Below, one piece after another: positions 23,845 through 31,806 of a stretch of 64,000 nt of DNA (its first letter is position 1; each line of letters begins with the position of its first letter). The stretch lies in contig NZ_JNXG01000003.1 in the NCBI RefSeq assembly GCF_000717025.1, positions 62,001 through 126,000 on the forward strand. Reading direction: 5' to 3'. The notes under the pieces are model-generated. The model ran no database searches. It worked only from the letters and a program-made list of their open reading frames with translations, and was not told the origin of the DNA. The position numbers were made by a program, and so were the translations under genes. This stretch comes from Streptomyces atroolivaceus. GTDB lineage: Bacteria > Actinomycetota > Actinomycetes > Streptomycetales > Streptomycetaceae.

Positions 23845-23910
23845 CCGGGAGGCAGCCGGGACGTAGCCCACCCGGCCTCCGCCCTTCACCCCCTTCCGGC
23901 CCCGACCCCG

Positions 23911-23946
23911 GCCCCCGGGGTGCGCGTCACCGCGCACCCCGGGGGC
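23911..23946 (+). terminator. Strong hairpin terminator of the yqgE-DUF3039 unit
   Basis: Perfect 16-bp stem (23911-23926 with 23931-23946) with loop TCAC. Confidence 0.8.
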
Positions 23947-24040
23947 CGTCCGCATGTCCCGGTGCCGGGCTCCGGCCGCCACCGGGGCGGGGCGGGCGTC
24001 CGGGGGCACGCGTTGCACGGACTGCACCACGTGGTCACAG

Positions 24041-24056
24041 AGTGGTTGAGACCACT
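24041..24056. promoter_or_regulatory. DasR-responsive element (dre-like operator)
   Basis: AGTGGTTGAGACCACT agrees with the DasR consensus AGTGGTCTAGACCACT at 14 of 16 positions and keeps the outer dyad. Its last base is the first base of the -35 hexamer, so a bound GntR-family DasR would block RNA polymerase; GlcNAc-6-phosphate would relieve this. The genes behind it import and cut amino sugars, which fits. Confidence 0.75.
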
Positions 24057-24084
24057 TGTCGGCGTGCTGAGGCGCCCTTAGTCT
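24056..24084 (+). promoter_or_regulatory. Promoter of the amino-sugar ABC operon
   Basis: TTGTCG (24056-24061) and TAGTCT (24079-24084) with a 17-bp spacer. Transcription would begin near 24091, leaving a 60-nt leader that contains the palindrome at 24112-24130. Confidence 0.65.
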
Positions 24085-24111
24085 CCTGCCAGTTGTGCAG
24101 AACGAAACGCA

Positions 24112-24130
24112 CGTTGCATGCAATGCAACG
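24112..24130. promoter_or_regulatory. Second palindrome in the leader of the ABC operon
   Basis: CGTTGCAT-GCA-ATGCAACG, perfect 8-bp arms and a 3-bp centre, 21 bp before the binding-protein start. It is unlike dre, so it suggests an additional regulator or a leader hairpin. Confidence 0.55.
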
Positions 24131-24151
24131 ATTGACCGGTAGGGGTCCCGG

Positions 24152-25456
24152 ATGAAGCTTTCTGCCCGAATTGTCGCCCCGGCCGCGGCTCTTGTGCTGG
24201 CGGGCCTCACCGCCACCGCCTGCGCGCCGCAGACCTCCGACACCAGCGCCGAGGGCGACGAGAAGACCGGGACGCTCCGCGTCTGGCTCTTCCAGGAGGT
24301 CGGCAACAAGCCCAAGGAGAAGGTCGTCGACGCCGCTGTCGCCGACTTCGAGAAGTCCCACGAGGGGGCCGAGGTCGAGGTCGAGTACATACCCGTCGAC
24401 ACCCGGGCCCAGCGCATCAAGGCCGCCTTCAACGACCCGAAGAGCGCCCCCGATCTCATCGAGTACGGCAACACCGACACCGCCGGTTACGTGAAGGACG
24501 GCGGACTGGCCGATGTCAGCAAGGAGTTCGCCGCCTGGGACGAGGCCAAGGACACCGACCCCACCGCCAAGCAGTCCGTGACGGTGGGCGGCAAGGTGTA
24601 CGGGGCGCCGCTCTTCGTCGGCGTACGGGCGCTCTACTACCGCACCGACGTCTTCGAGGAGCTCGGCATCGAGCCCCCGAAGTCCCAGGACGAGCTGATC
24701 TCCACCGCCAAGAAGATCCACCAGGAGAAGCCGGACCTGTACGGTCTCGCGGTCGGCGGCGCCTACACCTACGGCGCGATGCCCTTCATCTGGGCGCACG
24801 GCGGCGAACTGGCCGACGAGACCGGGGTGACCTACGAGTCGGCCATCAACGGCGAGAAGGCCCGCAAGGGCATCGAGGCCTACACCTCGCTCTTCGGCGA
24901 CGACAACTGCCCGGCGGCCAAGTGCGCGGCCATGGGCGGCAACGCGACCGTCACCGCCTTCGCGTCCGGCAAGGCGGCCATGGCGATCGGCGGCGACTTC
25001 AGCCACGCCGCGGTCGAGGCGGGCGCGGTGAAGGGCAAGTACGCCGTCGTACCGCTGCCCGGAGTGGAGAAGGACTCGATCGCCCCGGCGTTCGCCGGCG
25101 GCAACAACATCGGTGTCCTCAAGAGCAGTTCGCACCGCACCCTCGCCGTCGACCTGATGAAGTCGCTGACCGGCAAGAAGACCCAGGCGAAGATGTTCGA
25201 CGCCATGGGCTTCCTGCCGACCTACACGGACGTGCGTGACGCCGCCGCGGAGAAGGAGCCGTTCGTCGGCCCCTTCGTCGACACGCTCGGCGCGGGCGCG
25301 AAGTTCGTCCCGGCCTCCCCGGCCTGGGGCCAGATCGACGCCTCGCTGGTCCTGCCGACCATGTTCCAGGAGATCGTCAGCGGCCGTAAGGACGTGGCCG
25401 CCGCCTCGGAGGCCGCGGCGAAGAAGATGGACGCGGCGTTCGCCGAAGCGGGCTGA
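24152..25456 (+). CDS. ABC transporter sugar-binding lipoprotein (family 1)
   Basis: 434 aa. The signal peptide ends in a lipobox-like LTATAC, so the mature protein is tethered by its Cys near residue 24. The fold is that of sugar-binding family 1: GTLRVWLFQEVGNKPKE near the start, FEKSHEGAEVEVEYIPVDT, then NDPKSAPDLIEYGNTDTAGYV with the usual ligand-region aromatic. Co-transcription with a hexosaminidase and the dre operator points to N-acetylglucosamine, chitobiose or another amino-sugar oligomer as ligand. No ATP-binding subunit is encoded here; a shared MsiK-type ATPase is likely, as for other Streptomyces sugar importers. Confidence 0.9.
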   Translation: MKLSARIVAPAAALVLAGLTATACAPQTSDTSAEGDEKTGTLRVWLFQEVGNKPKEKVVDAAVADFEKSHEGAEVEVEYIPVDTRAQRIKAAFNDPKSAPDLIEYGNTDTAGYVKDGGLADVSKEFAAWDEAKDTDPTAKQSVTVGGKVYGAPLFVGVRALYYRTDVFEELGIEPPKSQDELISTAKKIHQEKPDLYGLAVGGAYTYGAMPFIWAHGGELADETGVTYESAINGEKARKGIEAYTSLFGDDNCPAAKCAAMGGNATVTAFASGKAAMAIGGDFSHAAVEAGAVKGKYAVVPLPGVEKDSIAPAFAGGNNIGVLKSSSHRTLAVDLMKSLTGKKTQAKMFDAMGFLPTYTDVRDAAAEKEPFVGPFVDTLGAGAKFVPASPAWGQIDASLVLPTMFQEIVSGRKDVAAASEAAAKKMDAAFAEAG

Positions 25457-25457
25457 C

Positions 25458-26429
25458 ATGACCGCGCACACCACACTGCACAAGGCCCCCGCCGCGCCCG
25501 GGGCGAGCGGGGCACCGGCCCGCACGCCCCGGCGCCGCCCGGCCTCACCCGCGCGCCGCTCCGGCTGGACCCCGTGGCTCTACCTGCTGCCCGCGCTGGT
25601 CCTGCTCGGCGGACTGCTCGTCTACCCGATCTACCAGCTGGGCCTGATCTCCTTCCTGGAGTACACCCAGGCCCAGGTCAGTGGGGGCGAGCCGACGACC
25701 TTCCAGGGTTTCGGCAACTACGCCACGCTCTTCGGCGACAGCCAGTTCTGGCAGGTGCTCCTCGCGACCGTGCTCTTCGCCACGGCATGCGTGCTCGCCA
25801 CCCTCTTCGTCGGCTGCGCCCTCGCCGTCCTGCTGACCCGGATCCGCGCCCTGCCCCGGCTCGCGCTGATGATGGCCGCGCTGGGAGCCTGGGCCACGCC
25901 GGCGATCACCGGCTCCACCGTCTGGGTCTTCCTGTTCGATCCGGACTTCGGCCCGGTCAACAGGGTGCTGGGGCTCGGCGACTTCTCGTGGACGTACGGG
26001 CGTTACAGCGCCTTCGCCCTGGTGCTCCTCGAAGTGCTCTGGTGCTCGTTCCCGTTCGTGATGGTGACGGTGTACGCGGGCATCCGGGCGATCCCCACGG
26101 AGGTGCTGGAGGCCGCCTCGCTGGACGGTGCCTCGCAGTGGCGGATCTGGCGGTCGGTCATGGCGCCGATGCTGCGCCCGATCCTGATCGTCGTCACCAT
26201 CCAGTCGGTCATCTGGGACTTCAAGGTCTTCACCCAGATCTACGTCATGACCAACGGCGGCGGCATCGCCGGCCAGAACCTGGTGCTCAACGTGTACGCG
26301 TACCAGAAGGCGTTCGCGTCCTCGCAGTACAGCCTCGGATCGGCGATCGGCGTCGTGATGCTGGTGATCCTGCTGGCCGTGACGCTGGTCTATCTGCGCC
26401 TGGTACGGCGCCAGGGGGAGGAACTGTGA
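25458..26429 (+). CDS. Sugar ABC transporter permease (MalF/UgpA type)
   Basis: 323 aa from ATG 25458, one base after the stop of the binding protein. A basic, Pro-rich N-terminus leads into six membrane helices. The EAA loop that contacts the ATPase is EVLEAASLDGASQWRIWRSV (about residues 215-234). It works as a heterodimer with the next gene's product, which overlaps it by 4 bp. Confidence 0.92.
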   Translation: MTAHTTLHKAPAAPGASGAPARTPRRRPASPARRSGWTPWLYLLPALVLLGGLLVYPIYQLGLISFLEYTQAQVSGGEPTTFQGFGNYATLFGDSQFWQVLLATVLFATACVLATLFVGCALAVLLTRIRALPRLALMMAALGAWATPAITGSTVWVFLFDPDFGPVNRVLGLGDFSWTYGRYSAFALVLLEVLWCSFPFVMVTVYAGIRAIPTEVLEAASLDGASQWRIWRSVMAPMLRPILIVVTIQSVIWDFKVFTQIYVMTNGGGIAGQNLVLNVYAYQKAFASSQYSLGSAIGVVMLVILLAVTLVYLRLVRRQGEEL

Positions 26430-27274
26430 GCACACGCGCGCTTCTGCGGGTCCGCCGTCCGGGAAGGCTGGCGGCGGAGGCGGCGGCCCTCGTCGTCGCC
26501 GCGGCGGTCGCCTTCCCGCTGTACTGGATGGTGCTCTCCGCCTTCAAGCCGGCGGGCGAGATCCAGTCAACCGAGGCCCGTCCCTGGACCCTGGCCCCGT
26601 CCCTCGACTCGTTCCGACGGGTTTTCGAACAGCAGGATTTCGGCCGCTACTTCCTCAACAGCCTGCTCGTCGCCGGCACGGTCGTCATCGCCTCCGCGCT
26701 GATCGCCTTCCTCGCAGCCACGGCGGTGACCCGATTCCGCTTCAAGTTCCGCACGACCCTGCTCATCATGTTCCTCGTGGCGCAGATGGTGCCGGTCGAG
26801 GCGCTGACCATCCCGCTGTTCTTCCTCATGCGGGACTTCGGCCAGCTGAACACGCTGGGATCCCTGATCCTGCCGCACCTCGCCTTCTCGCTGCCGTTCG
26901 CGATCTGGATGCTGCGCGGCTTCGTCAAGGCGGTCCCGGAGGCCCTGGAGGAGGCCGCCTACATCGACGGCGCGAGCCGTACCCGCTTCCTGTGGCAGAT
27001 CCTCTTCCCGCTGGTCTTCCCCGGCCTCGTGGCCACCAGTGTCTTCTCCTTCATCTCGACCTGGAACGACTTCCTGTTCGCGAAGTCGTTCATCATCAGC
27101 GACACCTCCCAGTCGACGCTCCCCATGGCGCTGCTGGTCTTCTTCAAACCCGACGAGAACGACTGGGGAGGGATCATGGCCGCCTCGACGGTGATGACCA
27201 TTCCCGTGCTGGTCTTCTTCGTCCTCGTACAGCGACGCCTGGTCTCCGGACTCGGCGGCGCGGTGAAGGACTGA
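26426..27274 (+). CDS. Sugar ABC transporter permease (MalG/UgpE type)
   Basis: 282 aa from GTG 26426, whose first bases overlap the previous stop (GTGA) after a GGGGGAGG site. Six membrane helices and the EAA loop EALEEAAYIDGASRTRFLWQ are seen. A TM-rich N-terminus and the conserved FISTWNDFLFAKSF segment are typical of the MalG half. The hexosaminidase ATG follows after one base, so the four genes form one tight operon. Confidence 0.92.
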   Translation: MSTRALLRVRRPGRLAAEAAALVVAAAVAFPLYWMVLSAFKPAGEIQSTEARPWTLAPSLDSFRRVFEQQDFGRYFLNSLLVAGTVVIASALIAFLAATAVTRFRFKFRTTLLIMFLVAQMVPVEALTIPLFFLMRDFGQLNTLGSLILPHLAFSLPFAIWMLRGFVKAVPEALEEAAYIDGASRTRFLWQILFPLVFPGLVATSVFSFISTWNDFLFAKSFIISDTSQSTLPMALLVFFKPDENDWGGIMAASTVMTIPVLVFFVLVQRRLVSGLGGAVKD

Positions 27275-27275
27275 C

Positions 27276-28907
27276 ATGGACAACCTGATTCCGGCGCCCG
27301 CACGTACCGGCGGCGACGGACGCCGCGGATTCCGCCTCGACGGAGCCACCACCCTCACGGCAGGTCCCGGCACCGAGAGCACGGAACGCTGGTTGCGCGC
27401 CACGCTCGGGGCGGCCTTCGGCCTGCCGCTCGCCCCGGCCCCCGCGGGCAGCGCGAACACCGTCGACCTGCGCATCGATTCCGCCCTGGAGCCAGAGGCC
27501 TACCGGCTCGACGTGGAGCCGGACCGGGGCGTGCGGATCGCCGGCGGAAGCGCCGCCGGGGTCTTCTGGGGAGCGCAGACCCTCCGCCAGCTCCTCGGTC
27601 CCGAGGCATTTCGCCGGGCGCCGGTGAACCCCGGCGCCGACCGGCTCGTCCCCGTCACGGAGGTGGAGGACGGCCCGCGCTTCGGCTGGCGCGGTCTGAT
27701 GCTCGACGTGGCACGGCACTTCATGCCGAAGGACGGCGTGCTGCGCATGCTCGACCTGATGGCGGCCCACAAACTGAACGTCTTCCACTTCCACCTCACC
27801 GACGACCAGGGCTGGCGCGTCGAGATCAAGCGTCATCCCCGGCTCACGGAGACCGGCGCCTGGCGTCCACGCACCAAATACGGCCACCGGGCCTCCGAGT
27901 TGTGGGACGAGACGCCGCACGGCGGCTTCTACACGCAGGACGACATCCGCGAGATCGTCGCCTACGCCGCCGAGCGGCATATCCGGGTCGTCCCCGAGAT
28001 CGACATCCCGGGGCACTCGCAGGCGGCGATCAGCGCGTATCCGGAACTGGGCAACACCGACGTCATCGACACCTCCGCGCTTTCCGTGTGGGACACCTGG
28101 GGCGTCAACCCGAACGTACTCGCCCCCACCGACAACACCCTGCGCTTCTTCGAGGGGGTACTCGAAGAACTGCTCGACCTCTTCCCGGCCGACACCTCGC
28201 CGTTCATCCACATCGGCGGTGACGAATGCCCCAAGGACCAGTGGAAGGCGTCACCGGCGGCGCAGGCCCGCATGGCCGAAGCCGGCCTGGCCGACGAGGA
28301 CGAGCTCCAGTCCTGGTTCATCCGCCACTTCGACCGCTGGCTGACCGCCCGGGGCCGCCGCCTGATCGGCTGGGACGAGATCCTGGAGGGCGGCCTCGCC
28401 GAGGGCGCGGCAGTGACGTCGTGGCGGGGCTACGCGGGCGGGATCGCCGCCGCCGAGGCCGGGCACGACGTCGTGATGTGCCCCGTGCAGCAGGTGTACC
28501 TGGACTACCGTCAGGACGGCGGCCCCGACGAGCCGATGCCCATCGGGTACGTCCGGACCCTGGAGGACGTCTACCGCTTCGAACCCGTGCCCCCCGGCCT
28601 CTCGGAGGAGGCGGCCGGACACATCATGGGCACCCAGGCCAACGTCTGGACCGAGGTCATGCAGAACCGGGACCGCGTCGACTACCAGGTGTTCCCGAGG
28701 CTCGCCGCCTTCGCCGAGGTCGCCTGGTCGCGCCTCCCGGCCCCCGGTGAGCGGGACTTCGCCGACTTCGCCCGCAGGATGAACACGCACTACGCCCGGC
28801 TCGACGCCCTGGGTGTCGCCTACCGGCCGCCCTCGGGGCCGCTGCCGTGGCAACGCAGGCCCGGCGTCCTGGGTCGCCCGATCGAGGGACCGCCCCCGAC
28901 CGTGTGA
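27276..28907 (+). CDS. Beta-N-acetylhexosaminidase, glycoside hydrolase family 20
   Basis: 543 aa. It removes terminal GlcNAc or GalNAc from oligosaccharides. The GH20b domain (residues about 10-130) is followed by the catalytic barrel, with GWRGLMLDVARHFMPKD, LNVFHFHLTDDQGWRVEIK and the catalytic pair Asp316-Glu317 in HIGGDECPKDQW. No signal peptide is visible, so it probably works in the cytoplasm on sugars brought in by the ABC system just upstream. The operon thus couples uptake to breakdown of chitin or glycan fragments under likely DasR control. Confidence 0.93.
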   Translation: MDNLIPAPARTGGDGRRGFRLDGATTLTAGPGTESTERWLRATLGAAFGLPLAPAPAGSANTVDLRIDSALEPEAYRLDVEPDRGVRIAGGSAAGVFWGAQTLRQLLGPEAFRRAPVNPGADRLVPVTEVEDGPRFGWRGLMLDVARHFMPKDGVLRMLDLMAAHKLNVFHFHLTDDQGWRVEIKRHPRLTETGAWRPRTKYGHRASELWDETPHGGFYTQDDIREIVAYAAERHIRVVPEIDIPGHSQAAISAYPELGNTDVIDTSALSVWDTWGVNPNVLAPTDNTLRFFEGVLEELLDLFPADTSPFIHIGGDECPKDQWKASPAAQARMAEAGLADEDELQSWFIRHFDRWLTARGRRLIGWDEILEGGLAEGAAVTSWRGYAGGIAAAEAGHDVVMCPVQQVYLDYRQDGGPDEPMPIGYVRTLEDVYRFEPVPPGLSEEAAGHIMGTQANVWTEVMQNRDRVDYQVFPRLAAFAEVAWSRLPAPGERDFADFARRMNTHYARLDALGVAYRPPSGPLPWQRRPGVLGRPIEGPPPTV

Positions 28908-29156
28908 CCGCTGCCCCACGTGCCGGCCAGGGGAACCGAATAATTCGTACGAACTTGCTGAATCTTGGCAATTCGTACGCAGGGCGGAAGGGCTGCCAAA
29001 CGGGACTTTTCCCCTGGTCGGGGACGGAAACACCCTTCGTGGACCCTCGCGTCGGACTGCCCGGAAGATGTGCCAGAGTTGCCACGTCCCGGCCGTGAGC
29101 ACGTACCGTACGGCGGACAGGCGGGACTGCCGGGACACCGGGAAGGGGCAGCTGGG
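28908..29156. promoter_or_regulatory. Control region of the molybdenum hydroxylase operon
   Basis: A 249-bp gap with a conspicuously A+T-rich part. The 10-bp palindrome TTCGTACGAA (28944-28953) and a related AATTCGTACG (28970-28979) are 27 bp apart and could be paired binding sites of a regulator. A promoter could not be fixed. Confidence 0.45.
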
Positions 29157-30053
29157 TTGACCACGCACGCACCGCAGGCGATGCAGTCGGTGACGCTGCC
29201 GGCCTCGCTCGACGAGGCCGTGGCGGCTCTCGGCGCCATGCCCGCCGCCGTTCCTGTGGCCGGCGGCACAGACCTCATGTCGGCCGTCAACAAGGGCCTG
29301 CTGCGGCCCTCGGGACTGGTCGGCCTCGGCCGGATCAGCGAGCTGCGCGGCTGGCACTACCAGGACGGCCACGCCCTGCTCGGGGCCGGTCTCACACACG
29401 CGCGCATGGGGCGGCCCGACTTCGCCGCCCTCATTCCCGCGCTGGCCGCCTCCGCGCGTGCGGCGGGCCCGCCGCAGATCCGTAACGCCGGGACGCTCGG
29501 CGGCAACATCGCCACCGCGGCCCCCACCGGTGACGCCCTGCCGGTCCTGGCCGCCCTGGAGGCCGAGCTGGTCATCGCGGGCACCGGGGGTTCCCGCCGG
29601 GAGATTCCCGTCTCGCACCTGCTGGCGGGCCGCGAGATGCTCGAGCCCGCCGAGCTGATCGGCTTCGTCCGCGTGCCGCTGCTGCACGCCCCCCAGGTCT
29701 TCCTCAAGGCGACCGGCCGCACGGGCCCCGGCCGCGCCACCGCCTCCGTCGCGATCGTGCTGGACCCGGCCCGCCGCGGGGTGCGCTGCGCGGTCGGCGC
29801 GATCGCCCCGATGCCCCTGCGGCCCCTGGAGGCGGAACGCTGGATCGCCTCCCTGATCGACTGGGACGGCGAACGCGGCCTGGCCCCCGACGCGCTGGCC
29901 GCCTTCGGCGAGTACGTCGCGGCGGCCTGCATCCCGGACCAGGCTCCACCGGACGACGGGGGAGAGGCTCCTCCGCTGTCGCCCGCAGTCCTGCACCTGC
30001 GGCGCACGGTCGCCGCGCTCGCCCGACGCGCACTGGGGAGGGCACTGTCGTGA
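29157..30053 (+). CDS. Molybdenum hydroxylase (xanthine dehydrogenase family) FAD-binding subunit
   Basis: 298 aa from TTG 29157 (GGAAGGGG 8 nt upstream); ATG 29181 is the alternative. The FAD domain of the CoxM/XdhB type is visible through VPVAGGTDLMSAVNKG near the start, and QIRNAGTLGGNIATAAPTGD, which wraps the flavin pyrophosphate. The C-terminal CO-dehydrogenase flavoprotein domain follows. It passes electrons from the iron-sulfur subunit to NAD or another acceptor. It overlaps the iron-sulfur subunit gene by 4 bp (GTGA), as in a coupled three-subunit enzyme. Confidence 0.9.
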   Translation: MTTHAPQAMQSVTLPASLDEAVAALGAMPAAVPVAGGTDLMSAVNKGLLRPSGLVGLGRISELRGWHYQDGHALLGAGLTHARMGRPDFAALIPALAASARAAGPPQIRNAGTLGGNIATAAPTGDALPVLAALEAELVIAGTGGSRREIPVSHLLAGREMLEPAELIGFVRVPLLHAPQVFLKATGRTGPGRATASVAIVLDPARRGVRCAVGAIAPMPLRPLEAERWIASLIDWDGERGLAPDALAAFGEYVAAACIPDQAPPDDGGEAPPLSPAVLHLRRTVAALARRALGRALS

Positions 30054-31720
30054 GCAATGAAGAGAACCCCGAGCAGCAGCACGGGCAGCCCGACCCGTAC
30101 GCCGGCTGGCAGCCGACCCCGCAGGGCGGTGAGTACGACGCCGAGGCGACCGCCTTCGTCCATCTGCCCCCGGAGGACCTCGCCGACCTCGGGAGCGACC
30201 CGCTGGCCGCCCCCGGGCACAGCTATGTGCCGCCGATGATCCTGCCGCTCACCCCGGCCGCGGGCCTCGACCCCGCGGCGACGGGCAGCTGGGTCGTGCG
30301 GACGCAGGGCCGGCAGGAGCGGCCCGACGGCCACGCCGCGAGCGCGGAGGCCGCGCCGGAGGCGGTGCACTGGCCCGACCCGAACCAGCAGCAGGATCCG
30401 TACCTGCAGCCGTACCCGGACACGTCGCAGTACGCGCAGACGTCCGCCACGACGGCCCAGTGGCACTTCCCCGAGGCCGTCCCCGCCGAGCTCGAGCCCG
30501 AACCGGTTCCCGAGCCCGCCGGCCACACCGGTCAGTGGACGATCCCGGTCGCGGACGGCGACCTCCCGGAGGAGTCCGGCGAGTTCGCGGCGTCGGCGAC
30601 GGCGTCCCAGTGGTACGCGAACACGCCGCCGGACACGCTGCCGGGCGGAGCGCCCGCGCCGTGGGCGACGCAGGAGCCGGCGGCCGAGCCCGAGGCCGCT
30701 GCGGAGGAGGCACCGGTGGGGCCCCCGGCGCCCGTGGAGCCCTCGGAGGCCGCGGAAGGGGCCGAGGAGGCCCCGGCGGTCGCCGAGGCCGTCACGGAGG
30801 CCGTGAGCGAGCCGGAAGAGCCTGCGGAGGCGGAGGCTCAGGCGGCCGAAGCCCCGGCGGGCGAAGCCGAGCCGACCGCCACTGACCCGGCAGCCGACGA
30901 GGCGCCCGCAGCAGAGGCCGAACACGCCCCCGAACACGGCCTCGAGCACGGCATCGAGCACGCCCCTGGACACGCCCCCGGGCACGGCCTCGAACACGCC
31001 CCCGAGCACGGCCTCGAGCACGGCATCGAGCACGCCCCTGGACACGCCCCCGGGCACGGCCTCGAACACGCCCCCGAACACGGTCTCGTGCCCACGGACG
31101 AGGCCGCCGCTCCCGTCTCCACGGGCGGTCCGAGCGAGCACCCCTCGGTCTCGTACACCCTCCATGTGAACGGCGTGGACCGCCCCGTCAGCGACGCCTG
31201 GATCGGCGAGTCGCTGCTGTACGTACTCCGGGAGCGTCTCGGTCTCGCCGGCGCCAAGGACGGCTGCTCCCAGGGCGAGTGCGGTGCCTGCAACGTCCAG
31301 GTCGACGGCCGCCTGGTGGCCTCCTGCCTGGTGCCCGCCGCAACGACGGCGGGCAGCGAGGTACGCACCGTCGAGGGCCTCGCGGTGGACGGCGAACCGT
31401 CCGACGTCCAGCGGGCGCTGGCCGATTGCGGCGCCGTCCAGTGCGGCTTCTGCATCCCCGGGATGGCCATGACCGTCCACGACCTCCTCGAGGGCAACCA
31501 CGCCCCCAGCGAGCTGGAGACCCGCCGGGCCCTGTGCGGCAACCTCTGCCGGTGTTCCGGCTACCGGGGTGTGCTCGACGCCGTCCGCGACGTCGTCGCG
31601 GCCCGGGAGGCGACCGCTGAGGCGGCAGCCACCGCTCCGGACGACGCCGAACCGCGCATCCCGCACCAGGCCGCCCCCGGCGCGGGCAGCGCCCGGGCAC
31701 ACGAGGGAGACGTCCGGTGA
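30050..31720 (+). CDS. Molybdenum hydroxylase [2Fe-2S] subunit with long acidic, His-rich N-terminal extension
   Basis: 556 aa, whereas plain iron-sulfur subunits have about 160-200. The last 190 residues are the normal domain: ferredoxin cluster GCSQGECGAC plus VASC, and the second cluster QCGFCIPG with LCRCSGYR. The first 360 residues are low-complexity, rich in Glu, Ala and Pro, and include two 24-residue copies of a repeat beginning EHAPEHGLEHGIEHAPGH plus a partial third. That stretch might bind metal. GTG 30050 is coupled to the previous gene. A shorter protein starting inside is possible but no better start was found. Confidence 0.88.
   Translation: MSNEENPEQQHGQPDPYAGWQPTPQGGEYDAEATAFVHLPPEDLADLGSDPLAAPGHSYVPPMILPLTPAAGLDPAATGSWVVRTQGRQERPDGHAASAEAAPEAVHWPDPNQQQDPYLQPYPDTSQYAQTSATTAQWHFPEAVPAELEPEPVPEPAGHTGQWTIPVADGDLPEESGEFAASATASQWYANTPPDTLPGGAPAPWATQEPAAEPEAAAEEAPVGPPAPVEPSEAAEGAEEAPAVAEAVTEAVSEPEEPAEAEAQAAEAPAGEAEPTATDPAADEAPAAEAEHAPEHGLEHGIEHAPGHAPGHGLEHAPEHGLEHGIEHAPGHAPGHGLEHAPEHGLVPTDEAAAPVSTGGPSEHPSVSYTLHVNGVDRPVSDAWIGESLLYVLRERLGLAGAKDGCSQGECGACNVQVDGRLVASCLVPAATTAGSEVRTVEGLAVDGEPSDVQRALADCGAVQCGFCIPGMAMTVHDLLEGNHAPSELETRRALCGNLCRCSGYRGVLDAVRDVVAAREATAEAAATAPDDAEPRIPHQAAPGAGSARAHEGDVR
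30920..31087 (+). repeat. 72-bp tandem repeat, two copies plus 24 bp
   Basis: Copies at 30920-30991 and 30992-31063 differ at one base, and a third begins at 31064. Each encodes 24 residues with a His about every third to fourth position. The near-identity shows a recent duplication within the iron-sulfur subunit gene. Confidence 0.92.
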
Positions 31721-31806
31721 ACACCGCGCCGTCTCCCGCACCACCGGTCATCCCCACCACCACCAGCCGCCGCCGCAGCGGAGCGAACGACAAGGAGGCG
31801 GCGTGA
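31717..31806 (+). CDS. Possible 29-residue coupling ORF between hydroxylase subunits
   Basis: GTG 31717 overlaps the stop of the iron-sulfur subunit gene (GTGA), and its own TGA (31804-31806) overlaps the GTG 31803 of the large subunit gene. The peptide begins VNTAPSPAPPVIPTTTSRRR and has no known domain. The double overlap could carry ribosomes across the 82-bp gap. It may equally be chance in G+C-rich DNA. Confidence 0.35.
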   Translation: MNTAPSPAPPVIPTTTSRRRSGANDKEAA

